A stretch of DNA of 64,000 bases from Affinundibacterium amnicola (GCF_014284275.1 NZ_JACOFU010000001.1:372001-436000); one strand, 5' to 3'. Shown: positions 37,047 through 47,119, counted from the stretch's first letter. Program-made: numbers and translations. Notes: generated by a model not told the origin, from the letters alone.

Positions 37047-38060
37047 ATGGCAGCACAAAATAACGCACCTTTGCCGGATGGTTTAGAAATCGCCGGATAC
37101 CGTATTGTAAAGAAAATTGCTTCTGGTGGCTTTAGTATTGTTTATCTGGCGTCCGACGAAGATGGTAATGCGGTGGCGATTAAAGAGTATTTACCGAGTT
37201 CTTTAGCGTTACGACAAGTTGGTGAGTTGGTTCCAGCCATTTCTGCTGAAAACTTTCCTGTCTATCGTATCGGCTTAAAATGTTTTTTCGAAGAGGGCAG
37301 AGCGCTGGCGCGTATTTCTCATCCGAATGTGGTTAGCGTCATTAACTTTTTTCGTGCCAATGAGACAGTATACATGGTCATGGCCTATGAGTCGGGACGA
37401 TCTTTGCAGGAGCATATCTTGCGTCGCCGTGATAAAGGTGAAAAGCCATTGGTTTCTGAACGGTTTATTCGCAAAATGTTTAATTTGGTGATGAATGGCT
37501 TACGTGAAGTACACACCAATAAGTTGCTGCATCTTGATCTAAAACCTGCCAATATTTATTTGCGTATGGACGGCACGCCGATTCTTTTGGATTTTGGTGC
37601 TGCTCGTCAGACTTTAAAAACTGATATGCCCAAGCTATATCCTATGTACACGCCAGGATTTGCTGCACCAGAGTTATATGTAAAGAACAGCAATTTAGGA
37701 CCTTGGACTGATATTTATAGTATTGGTGCATCGATGTTTGCCTGTATGGTCGGGGCGCCACCTCAACCCGCCGATCAACGCAAAACTAACGATAAAATGG
37801 AAGCACATTATAAGAAGTTAGAAGGAACTTATTCTTCTGAGCTGATTGATGTGGTTCGTATGTGTTTGAAGCTTGACCCAATGGAGCGTCCTCAGAGTGT
37901 TTTTGCCTTGCAAAAGGCGCTCACTACGAAGGCTCCGCCACAGCGGGAAATCGGTTTTTTTGAGCGTACAAAGATGAAGATTTCTGCCTTGATCGGAAAA
38001 AATAACAAGGATTCCGACGACAAGGATTTTACAACCATACAAGAAGATACGATTTCTTGA
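37047..38060 (+). CDS. Hanks-type serine/threonine protein kinase
   Basis: It phosphorylates Ser/Thr of unknown targets. In the 337 residues the Gly loop (ASGGFSIVYLA near 26) and the catalytic Lys (AIKEYLP) are present. The catalytic loop reads HLDLKPANIYL near 165, so Leu replaces the usual Arg of HRD. DFGAARQT is near 186 and APELY near 211. No membrane helix or extracellular sensor is present. The last 50 residues are basic then acidic. A PP2C phosphatase gene follows after 114 bases, a standard kinase-phosphatase pairing. Confidence 0.92.
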   Translation: MAAQNNAPLPDGLEIAGYRIVKKIASGGFSIVYLASDEDGNAVAIKEYLPSSLALRQVGELVPAISAENFPVYRIGLKCFFEEGRALARISHPNVVSVINFFRANETVYMVMAYESGRSLQEHILRRRDKGEKPLVSERFIRKMFNLVMNGLREVHTNKLLHLDLKPANIYLRMDGTPILLDFGAARQTLKTDMPKLYPMYTPGFAAPELYVKNSNLGPWTDIYSIGASMFACMVGAPPQPADQRKTNDKMEAHYKKLEGTYSSELIDVVRMCLKLDPMERPQSVFALQKALTTKAPPQREIGFFERTKMKISALIGKNNKDSDDKDFTTIQEDTIS

Positions 38061-38174
38061 TGTTATCCGGCCATTTAAGGCTTACTGTTCCGAGAACGCC
38101 AATATTGCTGACAACTTGCAATCGCTCAGCGTATTTGATTTTTGAAGTTATTTGATCCTTTAGATAATAAATTT

Positions 38175-39110
38175 ATGCGCTTTTCAGTCTATCAAGAAAG
38201 TCACATCGGCGGACGTAAGGTCAATCAGGATCGCATGGGGTATAGTTTTACTCGTGATGCAATTCTATTGTTACTTGCGGATGGTATGGGTGGCCATATT
38301 ATGGGCGAGATGGCCGCAACGATTGCCATGCAAACCATCGGTAGTCTATTTCAAAAACAAGCGCATCCAATGATCGATAAGCCTGAGCGCTTTTTGGAAA
38401 AAGGTTTTTTGTCTGCGCACAATGAAATTCATCGCTTTCGCCAATTAAAGAATTTACCCGAAACGCCGCGCACCACGATCGTCGCCTGTCTGATTCAAAA
38501 TGGAAATGCGTATTGGGCACATTGCGGTGATTCGCGTTTGTATTGGATGCGTGACGGACAGATACTCTTGCGGACTAAAGATCATTCTCGTTTAGAGACT
38601 TTAATCGAGCAAGGTAAAGTAGATCCTTCGGAGCGAAACACGCATCCAGATCGCAATAAACTGTTTAACTGCCTTGGTGCGCCGAACGCGCCGATTGTTG
38701 AACTTTCGCGCAGAGCATCTTTGCAAGCCGGTGATTTGATGTTGTTGTGTTCAGATGGATTGTGGGGCGTGTTGCCAGATCATATTTTGGCGCAGAAATT
38801 ACATGAGCAAACAATTGTGCGTGCGATTCCTGAGCTAGTCAGATCTGCGGTTGAAATCGCAGGACGGCAGGGTGACAATGCAACGGCATTAGCAATGATG
38901 TGGGAAGGGAATGATATCTTGGAAAACTCTTCTATTATTTCAACGAACACTTTACCAGTTGGTTCAATTGCGACCACGATTCAAGTCCCCATGGACGGTG
39001 AAGATGGCGCGAGCGAAGACGATATTTTTAATGATGAAGAAATTGAGAAAGCGATCGATGAAATTCGAAATGCAATTCACAATTCAACCAAAATAACAAA
39101 TAAGAGTTAA
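38175..39110 (+). CDS. PP2C-type serine/threonine phosphatase
   Basis: It is probably the counterpart of the neighbouring kinase. From the ATG at 38175 it has 311 residues. The metal-binding motifs of PP2C are present: [19 protein letters not shown] (near residue 43), [20 protein letters not shown] and [12 protein letters not shown]. The C-terminal tail (about 255-311) is acidic and outside the domain. A TTG at 38142 would add 11 residues but has no ribosome-binding site. rph starts four bases downstream. Confidence 0.93.
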   Translation: MRFSVYQESHIGGRKVNQDRMGYSFTRDAILLLLADGMGGHIMGEMAATIAMQTIGSLFQKQAHPMIDKPERFLEKGFLSAHNEIHRFRQLKNLPETPRTTIVACLIQNGNAYWAHCGDSRLYWMRDGQILLRTKDHSRLETLIEQGKVDPSERNTHPDRNKLFNCLGAPNAPIVELSRRASLQAGDLMLLCSDGLWGVLPDHILAQKLHEQTIVRAIPELVRSAVEIAGRQGDNATALAMMWEGNDILENSSIISTNTLPVGSIATTIQVPMDGEDGASEDDIFNDEEIEKAIDEIRNAIHNSTKITNKS

Positions 39111-39114
39111 ATTT

Positions 39115-39843
39115 ATGACCGATTTATTGCGTCCAAGTGGACGTGCCGCCAATTCTATGCGGACAGTTTGCTTCACCAGACAATTTACGAAACATGCAGA
39201 GGGCTCTGTTCTGGTTGAATTTGGCGATACCAAAGTGATTTGCACCGCTTCAATCGAAGATAAAGTGCCTGGTTTTCTGAAGGGCAAAGGCCAAGGGTGG
39301 TTGACCGCTGAATATGGCATGTTGCCACGTTCTACTCATACGCGTATGGATAGAGAAGCTGCGAAAGGCAAGCAATCTGGACGAACCCAAGAGATTCAGC
39401 GTCTGATAGGTCGCTCACTACGTGCAGCATTTGATTTGGAAAAATTCGGTGAACGAACACTTCATCTGGATTGTGATGTCATTCAAGCCGATGGTGGCAC
39501 ACGTACTGCAGCGATTTCTGGTGCGATGGTTGCCGCTTACGATGCGTTTGCAAAATTACAGGCACAAGGCGTAATTAGCGCTATTCCAGTGAAGCATTTT
39601 GTGGCTGCGATTTCAGTGGGTGTTTTCAAGGGCGTTCCAGTTTTAGATCTTGATTATCCGGAAGACTCTGCTTGTGATACTGATATGAATGTGGTCATGG
39701 ATGAAAATAATCATTTTATTGAAGTGCAGGGAACAGCAGAGGGTGCTGCATTTAATCGCCAAGTGCTGAATCAATTGCTGGATTTGGCACAAATAGGCAT
39801 TCAAGACATCATCACAAAACAAAAACAAATATTATCGATATAA
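39115..39843 (+). CDS. rph: Ribonuclease PH
   Basis: A phosphorolytic 3'-5' exoribonuclease that trims tRNA 3' ends. Its 242 residues show [11 protein letters not shown] at the start, [17 protein letters not shown] near 61, [27 protein letters not shown] (catalytic Asp region) and the C-terminal [11 protein letters not shown]. Length is standard. It precedes rdgB and hemW, a conserved order in Burkholderiales. Confidence 0.97.
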   Translation: MTDLLRPSGRAANSMRTVCFTRQFTKHAEGSVLVEFGDTKVICTASIEDKVPGFLKGKGQGWLTAEYGMLPRSTHTRMDREAAKGKQSGRTQEIQRLIGRSLRAAFDLEKFGERTLHLDCDVIQADGGTRTAAISGAMVAAYDAFAKLQAQGVISAIPVKHFVAAISVGVFKGVPVLDLDYPEDSACDTDMNVVMDENNHFIEVQGTAEGAAFNRQVLNQLLDLAQIGIQDIITKQKQILSI

Positions 39844-39943
39844 GTAGTTAGGTCAACACGCCCTAATATGAATGGTTCATTGAGGGGCCAATGTGTTGAT
39901 CAATTTCGTGGCTGATAATGGTCTAGATTCAAGTAAAAGTATC

Positions 39944-40528
39944 ATGAAACAAAAAATCGTATTAGCTTCCAATAATGCTGGGAAGTTGAAAGAATTTCAG
40001 CAAATTCTGTCACCGTTGGGAATGGATTTGTATGCGCAGGCGCAATTGGGTGTGCCTGATGCGCCAGAACCATTCTTTACCTTTGTTGAGAATGCATTAG
40101 CGAAGGCAAGACATGCATCCCAGCTCACTGGTTTACCAGCGATCGCAGATGATTCTGGAATCTGCGTCAACGCCTTAGGCGGAGCTCCAGGTGTGTTTTC
40201 TGCGCGATATGCAGGAGAACCAAAATCCGATCAGCGTAATAATGAAAAGTTGATTCAGGCGCTCGCAGATAATGAAGATCGATCTGCTTACTATTATTGT
40301 GTTTTGGTGTATGTGCGCTCCGCTCAAGATCCACAACCCGTGATTGCGGATGGGCGTTGGCATGGCGAGATTGTTGACACCCCAAGTGGTGATGGTGGCT
40401 TCGGTTATGACCCTTATTTTTATCTGCCTGAATTGAAAAAAACCGTCGCGCAATTAGATTCTCTGCAAAAAAACAGCCTGTCGCACCGTGCTCTAGCCCT
40501 ACAAGAATTACTTAAAAAATTACAATGA
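39944..40528 (+). CDS. rdgB: XTP/dITP pyrophosphatase
   Basis: It hydrolyses non-canonical purine triphosphates such as dITP and XTP to prevent their incorporation. The ATG at 39944 gives 194 residues, the usual size. The N-terminal LASNNAGKLKEF, the catalytic ADDSGICVNALGGAPGVFSARYAG and the C-terminal FGYDPYF segments are all present, with SHRALAL near the end. An upstream ATG-like start at 39893 would add 17 non-conserved residues. It overlaps hemW by four bases. Confidence 0.96.
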   Translation: MKQKIVLASNNAGKLKEFQQILSPLGMDLYAQAQLGVPDAPEPFFTFVENALAKARHASQLTGLPAIADDSGICVNALGGAPGVFSARYAGEPKSDQRNNEKLIQALADNEDRSAYYYCVLVYVRSAQDPQPVIADGRWHGEIVDTPSGDGGFGYDPYFYLPELKKTVAQLDSLQKNSLSHRALALQELLKKLQ

Positions 40529-41790
40529 TCCCGATTAAGCCTATACCAGTTTCTCAAACAAGTTCTGACGAAACTGGAAAGGGCAGGCGAACGAATATCA
40601 GTGAAGTTCCTGCTTTAGTGCAGCAACAATACCTGACCCCCGGCGCTATCAGCCTGCAATCCTTGCCACCATTATCTTTGTACATACACTTTCCATGGTG
40701 CGTGAAGAAATGTCCTTACTGTGACTTCAATTCGCACGAAGTGAAAAATCAGTTTGATGAACAGGCTTACTTAGATGCGGTGCGCTCAGATTTAGAGGCA
40801 GCTTTGCCGATGATCTGGGGACGAAAGATTTATACGATCTTTATCGGCGGAGGAACCCCAAGTTTGATGTCAGCGGCTGGCCTCGATCGTTTGTTTTCTG
40901 ATGTGCGTACCTTGTTACCGATTGATTCTGCAGCAGAAATTACGATGGAAGCAAATCCTGGTACTTTCGAAGCTGAAAAATTCAAGCAGTATCGACGTAG
41001 TGGTGTTAATCGTTTGTCGATTGGTATTCAAAGTTTTGATTCCAAGCATTTATCGGCATTGGGACGCATCCACAACGGTGATGAAGCGCAACGTGCAATT
41101 GCTATCGCGCAGGAAAATTTTGACAATTTCAATTTAGATTTGATGTTTGCCTTGCCTTCGCAGACCATCGCAGAATCAATCGCTGATTTAGAAATAGCCT
41201 TAAGTTTTCAAGCTAATCACTTATCGCTTTATCATTTAACCCTAGAACCAAATACTTATTTTGCAAAGTATCCTCCCGCAATTCCTGACGATGATCTCAG
41301 TGCCGAGATGCAAGAGCAAATACAGCTAAGAATGGCGGCTGCAGGATATGAGCATTACGAAGTTTCCGCGTTCGCAAAAGCAGGTAAGGCGTCGCGCCAC
41401 AATTTAAATTATTGGAATTTTGGTGATTATCTTGGGATCGGTGCTGGCGCGCATTCAAAATTGTCATTTCCTAACCGCATTATCCGGCAAGTCCGACATA
41501 AGCAACCTAAGATGTATATGGATGCGGTAGCAGGTGGACATCCAGTTCAAGAGAGCCATGAAATTTCGAAAAATGATTTGGCGTTTGAGTTTATGTTAAA
41601 TACTTTACGGTTGAATCAAGGTTTCGATGCTGCGCTTTTTTATGAGCGTACTGGATTACTACTTAACTCCATTGAAACGCCACTCAACCAAGCAGAGCAA
41701 CGCGGTTTGCTTTTACGAGATCATTTGAAAATACAACCAACAGAACTTGGACGTCGTTTTTTAAATGATTTGCAGTCGATCTTTTTGTGA
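40525..41790 (+). CDS. hemW: Heme chaperone HemW (radical SAM)
   Basis: HemW is a radical-SAM protein related to coproporphyrinogen III dehydrogenase that delivers heme. The 421-residue product has the iron-sulfur motif CVKKCPYC near residue 65 (the CxxxCxxC spacing), FIGGGTPSLM near 113, and the C-terminal HemN-like domain (LRLNQGFDAALF). The first 50 residues before the core are non-conserved and slightly longer than usual. It overlaps rdgB by four bases (ATGA). Confidence 0.95.
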   Translation: MIPIKPIPVSQTSSDETGKGRRTNISEVPALVQQQYLTPGAISLQSLPPLSLYIHFPWCVKKCPYCDFNSHEVKNQFDEQAYLDAVRSDLEAALPMIWGRKIYTIFIGGGTPSLMSAAGLDRLFSDVRTLLPIDSAAEITMEANPGTFEAEKFKQYRRSGVNRLSIGIQSFDSKHLSALGRIHNGDEAQRAIAIAQENFDNFNLDLMFALPSQTIAESIADLEIALSFQANHLSLYHLTLEPNTYFAKYPPAIPDDDLSAEMQEQIQLRMAAAGYEHYEVSAFAKAGKASRHNLNYWNFGDYLGIGAGAHSKLSFPNRIIRQVRHKQPKMYMDAVAGGHPVQESHEISKNDLAFEFMLNTLRLNQGFDAALFYERTGLLLNSIETPLNQAEQRGLLLRDHLKIQPTELGRRFLNDLQSIFL

Positions 41791-41995
41791 TTTTCAGGCA
41801 GTAATTTGAGCTGTATTTCTTAGCCATATTTGACAATCTGTTTCTATTTTTTAGTTGTATCAATAATAAAGTCGAGTTTTTCTAATTTTTGCTGGAAATG
41901 CACTTGCAATTGTGTAATTTTCAACTTACTATCAAGAGATAAATTGCTTTATAGCACTTGATTATAAAAATTAGATAATAGGGAATGTGGATTTA

Positions 41996-43177
41996 ATGAT
42001 TCCAATTGCTACTTTATTGCCGGTCGTGAGCAATCAGCAAAAAATACTTGGGTTGATACCTAGCTTTATTGAAAATAGTGATGAGCAATCTTTGGCATTG
42101 CTCTCTTATTTAAGTCAAATTAATTTTTTTGAATCGCTTTCTCCTCTTTTATTTTTCGTTCCCTTCGATAATCCTTTAAGTTTACCGCTTGATTTTGAAA
42201 AGCGTGACTACCTTAAATACGTGGTTCTCTGTTTTCGCGAATCGAACTGTGAATCGAAAGAGTCTCAGCAGTTTTTAAAGCATTTGCATCAATCTGGTGC
42301 CAGGCTGATGATGGATGAATTTAATTCTAAATCTCAATTGCTATGGCCCGATACGCGTGGAATCGCAGCTAATTGTGGCGCTGGTGTTCCCTCACATGTT
42401 CAGCCTTGGATTCTCAGTCTTCAGCACAGTCAACATCTGGCTAAGAATTTATCGACAATTCAAAGTTTCGAACAAGCGCAAAACGCAGGATTTAGTTTTT
42501 TCTCTGGTGATTTTGCATTTTCTCCTTCCAATCAGGCGCGTAGCGCAGATCCCAGTGCCAGGTCGCGTCTCTTGAAATTGTTGGGTTTGGTGTCGAAGGA
42601 TGCTGATGCGAAAGAATTAGAAAGCCTCTTTAAACAAGATCCAAGCTTGTCTTATATGTTGTTTAAGTTAGTGAGTTCCGCTGCGTTCGCACAGACTGTC
42701 ACAGTGAATAGTTTTGTGCAGGCGATTAACCTATTGGGACGCCGACAGTTACAGCGTTGGTTGCAATTGCTCCTCTATGCTCGTCAAAGTGGACAGGGAA
42801 CGAGTTTGAATCCCTTGATGCTGCGAGCAGCCTATCGGGCAAGTATGATGGAAGCGATGTGTCGCGAGCAAGGTGGCGATCGAGATGCGCAAGATGCAGC
42901 ATTCATGGTTGGTATGTTCTCTTTATTGGATTTGTTGTTTGCCTGTCCGTTGTGGGAAATCGTTAAACCACTTAGTTTGTCTGATGAGGTGCGTAACGCA
43001 TTAATTGAAAAGAATGGTTCTCTCGGTGAATGTTTGCGATTAGTGGAAGCCTCTGATCGTTTGATATCCACGGAGCATGCTGCAACGATGAATATTTGCG
43101 AGCTTTCGCTTGAAAGTTACTACAATCATTTGATCCATGCATATGCTTGGGTCAATCAAGTTTGTCAGGATATGTGA
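41996..43177 (+). CDS. HDOD domain protein with degenerate EAL-like N-terminus (YuxH type)
   Basis: HDOD proteins are non-catalytic signalling relatives of HD hydrolases. The 393-residue product has an N-half of EAL-like size without any recognisable EAL catalytic motif, then an HDOD region (about 190-390, RSRLLKLLGLVSKDADAKELE and FVQAINLLGRRQLQRWLQLL). This matches YuxH-type proteins. I took the ATG at 41996. A GTG three codons earlier is possible. The stop overlaps the next gene's ATG (TGATG), so the c-di-GMP enzyme that follows is coupled to it. Confidence 0.85.
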   Translation: MIPIATLLPVVSNQQKILGLIPSFIENSDEQSLALLSYLSQINFFESLSPLLFFVPFDNPLSLPLDFEKRDYLKYVVLCFRESNCESKESQQFLKHLHQSGARLMMDEFNSKSQLLWPDTRGIAANCGAGVPSHVQPWILSLQHSQHLAKNLSTIQSFEQAQNAGFSFFSGDFAFSPSNQARSADPSARSRLLKLLGLVSKDADAKELESLFKQDPSLSYMLFKLVSSAAFAQTVTVNSFVQAINLLGRRQLQRWLQLLLYARQSGQGTSLNPLMLRAAYRASMMEAMCREQGGDRDAQDAAFMVGMFSLLDLLFACPLWEIVKPLSLSDEVRNALIEKNGSLGECLRLVEASDRLISTEHAATMNICELSLESYYNHLIHAYAWVNQVCQDM

Positions 43178-45207
43178 TGCGTCCCACGCTTGATTTGCAA
43201 CATGAATTCTCAATCGGTAGCGAGCTTTGCGAGGCGATTTTATGTTACGCAGATGATGAGTTAGTTGATGCAGTCAATCGGGCAGTCAGTCGAGTCGGGC
43301 AATTGATTTTTATTGAGTCGGACCTGAGATTCACTAAACAAATACCTGGTTCGAGTGATGTAATTTGTCGGCAAATTTATGCAGAACATTATTATGTTCT
43401 GTCAGGTAAGCATGGCCATATTTCTGAAGATGATCTGGAAAAACTCAATTTCCTGACTTCGATGACCGCGAAGCTATTTAATTCTAGGTTAGCGCTGCAT
43501 GCACGATTTGATGCCGCAATACGAGCACAATCGATACACACTCAAATACTTGATCAAATTCACGAATCTGTAATTACGATGGATCTCGCTGGTTTTATTT
43601 TGAGTTGGAATTTGGGGGCGGAGCGTCTGTTTGGATATGCCGCGCAAGAGGCAATTGGCGAAAATATCTTATTTCTTTATGATGCCGATGAAGAAGATGG
43701 CTTAAATCACGATATTTTTTTGGAGCGTGGTGGGCGCGAGATGGAAGTGCGCCGTCGCAAAAAAACTGGTGAGATATTCTGGGCTAGTTTGAGTTTGTCT
43801 ACGCTCTATGACGAAAAGTCGCAGCCAATTGGAATGATTGGTTATTTGAGCGATATCACCGAAAGAAAACGTTCAGAGGAAAAAATCAATCATTTGGCGT
43901 ATTACGATCCTCTCACTGATTTGCCAAACCGCACCTTATTTAAAAAACTAATCGACAATGCTTTGCAGCAGGGACAAAGAAATGATGTGTCCATTTCTGT
44001 AATGTTCATTGATTTAAATCGGTTTAAGCCAATTAATGACACACTAGGACATCGCATTGGAGATCTGTTGTTAAGACAGGTTGCAGAACGTTTTCGCTCT
44101 GCACTGCGTGAGAATGATGTCATTGCGCGTTTGGGAAGTGATGAATTTGCGGTTGCATTGCACGATGTTAAGCAGCATTTTCATACTGGTTTGGTGGCGC
44201 AAAAAATGTTGGCTACACTGGAATCGGTTTTTCAGATTGATGGTCATGAATTGCGCCTTGGTGCCAGTATTGGTATTAGCATCTATCCGCAAGATGGTAG
44301 TGATGCCGAAGAACTTCTGCAAAAAGCAGATATCGCCATGTTTAAGGCAAAACGACAAAGTGAAAAAGCCAGCGGTAGTTATGCTTTTTACGACGTTGAG
44401 ATGAATCGTTTAATTGCTGGTCGTCTTTATCTTGAGTCTGGAATGCGGCGTGCGTTGCAGCGAGATGAATTTTTCCTTTTATATCAACCTAAGGTCGATA
44501 TTCATACTGGACAAGTGCTGGGTGCCGAAGCGTTGATTCGTTGGGCTCATCCGAAAGATGGGATTATTTCGCCCATCGAATTTATTTCGGTCGCCGAGGA
44601 GACGAATCTCATTTTGCAAATTGATGCGTGGGTACTTGATACCGCATGCGCTCAGGCTAAGATTTGGCAAGATGCGGGTATTGCGCCATTTCGCATAGCG
44701 GTCAATGTGTCGGCTAAAGAGTTTACAGATTCTCTGGCTGAACGTGTGAAGCAAGCATTGGCGCGACACCAAATCTCACCGCATTGGTTGGAGTTGGAAA
44801 TAACCGAAAGCATGTTGATGCAAAATGCTGATGGCGTTGTGAAAATTATGTCGGAGATTACCGCGCAAGGCGTTAAGCTGGCTTTAGATGATTTTGGTAC
44901 TGGTTATTCTAGTTTGTCGTATTTGAAGAAATTTCCGATAGATACGTTAAAAATTGATCGCTCTTTTATCCAAGGTATTCCTGATGATATCGACGATTGT
45001 GCGATCGCCAGCGCGATTATTAGCATGGCGAAGCAAATGAAACATCGCGTTATTGCAGAGGGTGTTGAAAACAGAGAGCAGTTCGCTTTCTTGCAAAAAA
45101 TGGGTTGTGATGAAATTCAAGGCTATTTATTTTCTCGCCCTTTAAATGTCGATGTTTTTTCTGACTTGATTTCAAAAAAGATTAGCTTACCGTCGATCAT
45201 ATTTTGA
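43177..45207 (+). CDS. PAS-GGDEF-EAL protein, probable c-di-GMP phosphodiesterase
   Basis: In the 676 residues, a PAS domain (about 125-235) precedes a GGDEF domain (about 240-400) whose motif is GSDEF near residues 319-323, with the second Gly replaced. An intact EAL domain follows (EALIRW near 451, ELEITES, DDFGTGYSSLSYLK, KIDRSF, AEGVE). Phosphodiesterase activity is expected, while cyclase activity is doubtful. The start is the ATG at 43177 with AGGA six bases upstream, overlapping the HDOD stop by one base. No membrane segments are seen. Confidence 0.93.
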   Translation: MRPTLDLQHEFSIGSELCEAILCYADDELVDAVNRAVSRVGQLIFIESDLRFTKQIPGSSDVICRQIYAEHYYVLSGKHGHISEDDLEKLNFLTSMTAKLFNSRLALHARFDAAIRAQSIHTQILDQIHESVITMDLAGFILSWNLGAERLFGYAAQEAIGENILFLYDADEEDGLNHDIFLERGGREMEVRRRKKTGEIFWASLSLSTLYDEKSQPIGMIGYLSDITERKRSEEKINHLAYYDPLTDLPNRTLFKKLIDNALQQGQRNDVSISVMFIDLNRFKPINDTLGHRIGDLLLRQVAERFRSALRENDVIARLGSDEFAVALHDVKQHFHTGLVAQKMLATLESVFQIDGHELRLGASIGISIYPQDGSDAEELLQKADIAMFKAKRQSEKASGSYAFYDVEMNRLIAGRLYLESGMRRALQRDEFFLLYQPKVDIHTGQVLGAEALIRWAHPKDGIISPIEFISVAEETNLILQIDAWVLDTACAQAKIWQDAGIAPFRIAVNVSAKEFTDSLAERVKQALARHQISPHWLELEITESMLMQNADGVVKIMSEITAQGVKLALDDFGTGYSSLSYLKKFPIDTLKIDRSFIQGIPDDIDDCAIASAIISMAKQMKHRVIAEGVENREQFAFLQKMGCDEIQGYLFSRPLNVDVFSDLISKKISLPSIIF

Positions 45208-45253
45208 TCTGGATAGTATTCTGAAAGTATCTCGCACAAAAATTACAAAAATC

Positions 45254-45282
45254 TGCCTAAATTTTTAAAATTCAGATATAAT
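45254..45282 (+). promoter_or_regulatory. Probable promoter of the tRNA-Ser gene
   Basis: A perfect TATAAT lies at 45277-45282, about 56 bases before the tRNA. The -35 position with 17-base spacing reads TGCCTA, a weak match. AT-rich sequence surrounds it. Confidence 0.5.
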
Positions 45283-45337
45283 CTTGGGCTTAGAAGATTG
45301 GTTGTGAAAGCAGCTGATCTCCTTAGTTGCTAAAGAC

Positions 45338-45427
45338 GGAAGTGTGGCCGAGCGGTTGAAGGCACTAGTCTTGAAAACTAGCGAGGGTGAGAGCCCTTCG
45401 TGAGTTCGAATCTCACCGCTTCCGCCA
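45338..45427 (+). tRNA. tRNA-Ser (anticodon UGA)
   Basis: The acceptor stem GGAAGTG pairs with CGCTTCC, followed by discriminator G and an encoded CCA. The anticodon stem CTAGT/ACTAG closes the loop CTTGAAA, so TGA at 45372-45374 reads UCN serine codons. A long variable arm (class II) and the GTTCGAATC T-arm are present. The 90-base length suits tRNA-Ser. Confidence 0.97.
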
Positions 45428-45516
45428 ATTTAGCGATTCTTTCCTCTACCGATATTTCTCTTTCCTTAGTGCTTTCAGTGCAGGAAACGACCATCTCAAA
45501 ATTCCATTTTTTATTT

Positions 45517-46461
45517 ATGCGCAAGTTGCTTACTGTCTACTCAAGTCAGGCTGTTTTTCTATGGTTTTCTGCATTGATACTTTTGGGATGTGCGAGTCCA
45601 GCACCTGTGCCAGTGTCTGTGCCAAAATTACCAGCGAAGATCGAGTTATCCCCCGCACCGAAAGTGCTCAAACCAGTGCGTATTGGTTTGGCTTTGGGTG
45701 GTGGAGCTGCTCGAGGATTTGCGCATATCGGCGTCATTAAAGTGCTGGAAGCTCAAGGAATATTTCCTGATTTAATTGTGGGAACCAGTGCTGGAAGTGT
45801 GGTCGGTGCTATGTATGCTGCGGGTAACAATGGATTTGCTTTGCAGAAGATGGCATTAGATATGGATGAGGCGACAATTTCCGATTGGTCTTTGCCATTC
45901 TTCTCTAAAAGTAGTGGTGTTCTTAAAGGTGAGGCATTACAACATTATGTGAATCGCATGGTGGGGCAATCCTCAATTGAAAAATTAAAGAAACCTTTTG
46001 GTGCCGTTGCTACTGACTTAAATACTGGTACGCCTATTCTTTTTCAGAGAGGTAATACAGGCTTAGCTGTACGCGCATCATCCTCCGTGCCCGGGGTGTT
46101 TCAACCGGTGAAAATCAATGATCGATATTATGTTGATGGCGGATTAGTTTCGCCTGTGCCAGTTCGGTTTGCGCGTGATATGGGGGCAGATATTGTTATC
46201 GCAGTGAATATTTCGTCTGCGCCAGAAGGGCAAGCCGCGAGCAGCTCTTTAGAAATTCTGATGCAAACTTTTACTATTATGGGACAAAGTTTGAATCAGT
46301 TTGAGTTGAAGAACGCTGATGTGGTGATCAAGCCTGATCTTCCCAGTATGAAGGGAAATGATTTCAACGGTCGCAATCTTGCCATTTTGGCTGGGGAGCG
46401 TGCTGCAAATGCGATAATTCCTGAGTTGAAAGAGAAAATTAGGGCATTTCAAGAGAAGTAA
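45517..46461 (+). CDS. Patatin-like phospholipase family lipoprotein
   Basis: A RssA/NTE-type serine hydrolase. The ATG at 45517 gives 314 residues starting with a lipoprotein signal peptide: hydrophobic core then lipobox LLGCAS near residue 26, so it should be anchored to a membrane. The patatin motifs are complete: oxyanion loop GGGAARGFAHIG near 60, nucleophile GTSAGS near 88, and the catalytic Asp in VDGGLVSPVP near 208. A longer reading frame starting at 45400 overlaps the tRNA and is rejected. Its substrate is unknown. It converges on the NlpC/P60 gene with a three-base gap. Confidence 0.92.
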   Translation: MRKLLTVYSSQAVFLWFSALILLGCASPAPVPVSVPKLPAKIELSPAPKVLKPVRIGLALGGGAARGFAHIGVIKVLEAQGIFPDLIVGTSAGSVVGAMYAAGNNGFALQKMALDMDEATISDWSLPFFSKSSGVLKGEALQHYVNRMVGQSSIEKLKKPFGAVATDLNTGTPILFQRGNTGLAVRASSSVPGVFQPVKINDRYYVDGGLVSPVPVRFARDMGADIVIAVNISSAPEGQAASSSLEILMQTFTIMGQSLNQFELKNADVVIKPDLPSMKGNDFNGRNLAILAGERAANAIIPELKEKIRAFQEK

Positions 46462-46464
46462 AAC

Positions 46465-46980
46465 TTAATTTTTGACTTCGTCTTCGTTAATTCTTCGTGC
46501 ACCGTTAAACCGTTTTTTCCAATACGCGACATTCATACTCTCTATCCGCACCTTGCCACCCGCAGATGGTGCGTGGATAAACTTGCTATCCCCTAAATAG
46601 ATCCCAACATGGGAGAAGCTTTTTTTTAGTGTATTAAAGAACACAAGGTCTCCGGGCTTAATGTCTTTTGGCGCAACCTTATCACCTTTATTACTAATTT
46701 CTTTTGCCGTTCTTGGAAGTTCTGTCTCGCTTGAATTTCTAAATACGAATCGCACAAAACCGCTGCAATCCAAGCCATTTTCTGGGCTGTCGCCACCGCG
46801 TTTATATTTAATGCCAAGCAGGCTCATCGCATTGATGGTGAGGTCGGAGGTGCGATCTCGTAAGTCTTTTAAAGCGGAAAACGTTGTCGAGCTTTCTGCT
46901 GGTGTTTCTGATTGTGCGTGCACATTAGACCAGCAAAGTCCGAATGCGATAGAAACAAAAAGAGCACTAAATTTTTTCAT
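46465..46980 (-). CDS. Secreted NlpC/P60 family peptidoglycan hydrolase
   Basis: Probably a gamma-D-glutamyl-diaminopimelate-type endopeptidase. In the 171 residues a signal peptide (about 1-22, cleavage after AQS-type site) is followed by an NlpC/P60 domain with the catalytic Cys in NGLDCSGFVRFVF near residue 70, and His in KSFSHVGIYLG near 122 and FIHAPSAGGKV near 134. Length is that of a single-domain cell-wall hydrolase. It would act in the periplasm. Confidence 0.92.
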   Translation of the reverse strand: MKKFSALFVSIAFGLCWSNVHAQSETPAESSTTFSALKDLRDRTSDLTINAMSLLGIKYKRGGDSPENGLDCSGFVRFVFRNSSETELPRTAKEISNKGDKVAPKDIKPGDLVFFNTLKKSFSHVGIYLGDSKFIHAPSAGGKVRIESMNVAYWKKRFNGARRINEDEVKN

Positions 46981-47119
46981 GAATTATCAAAAAATGATGA
47001 AACAATCATCAAGAACGAGTGTGGTTCTTGCTATTGAGTTCGATCAATTTTGGTTTACGGAAAGGGTTGAGTATAACGTAGATTAAAGTCTTGGGCTAAT
47101 TGACCTTTATGCAAATAAA

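Noticed and set aside
45400..45516. N-terminal extension of the patatin-like protein
   Set aside because: It would translate through the 3' half of tRNA-Ser. The lipoprotein signal starts cleanly at 45517.
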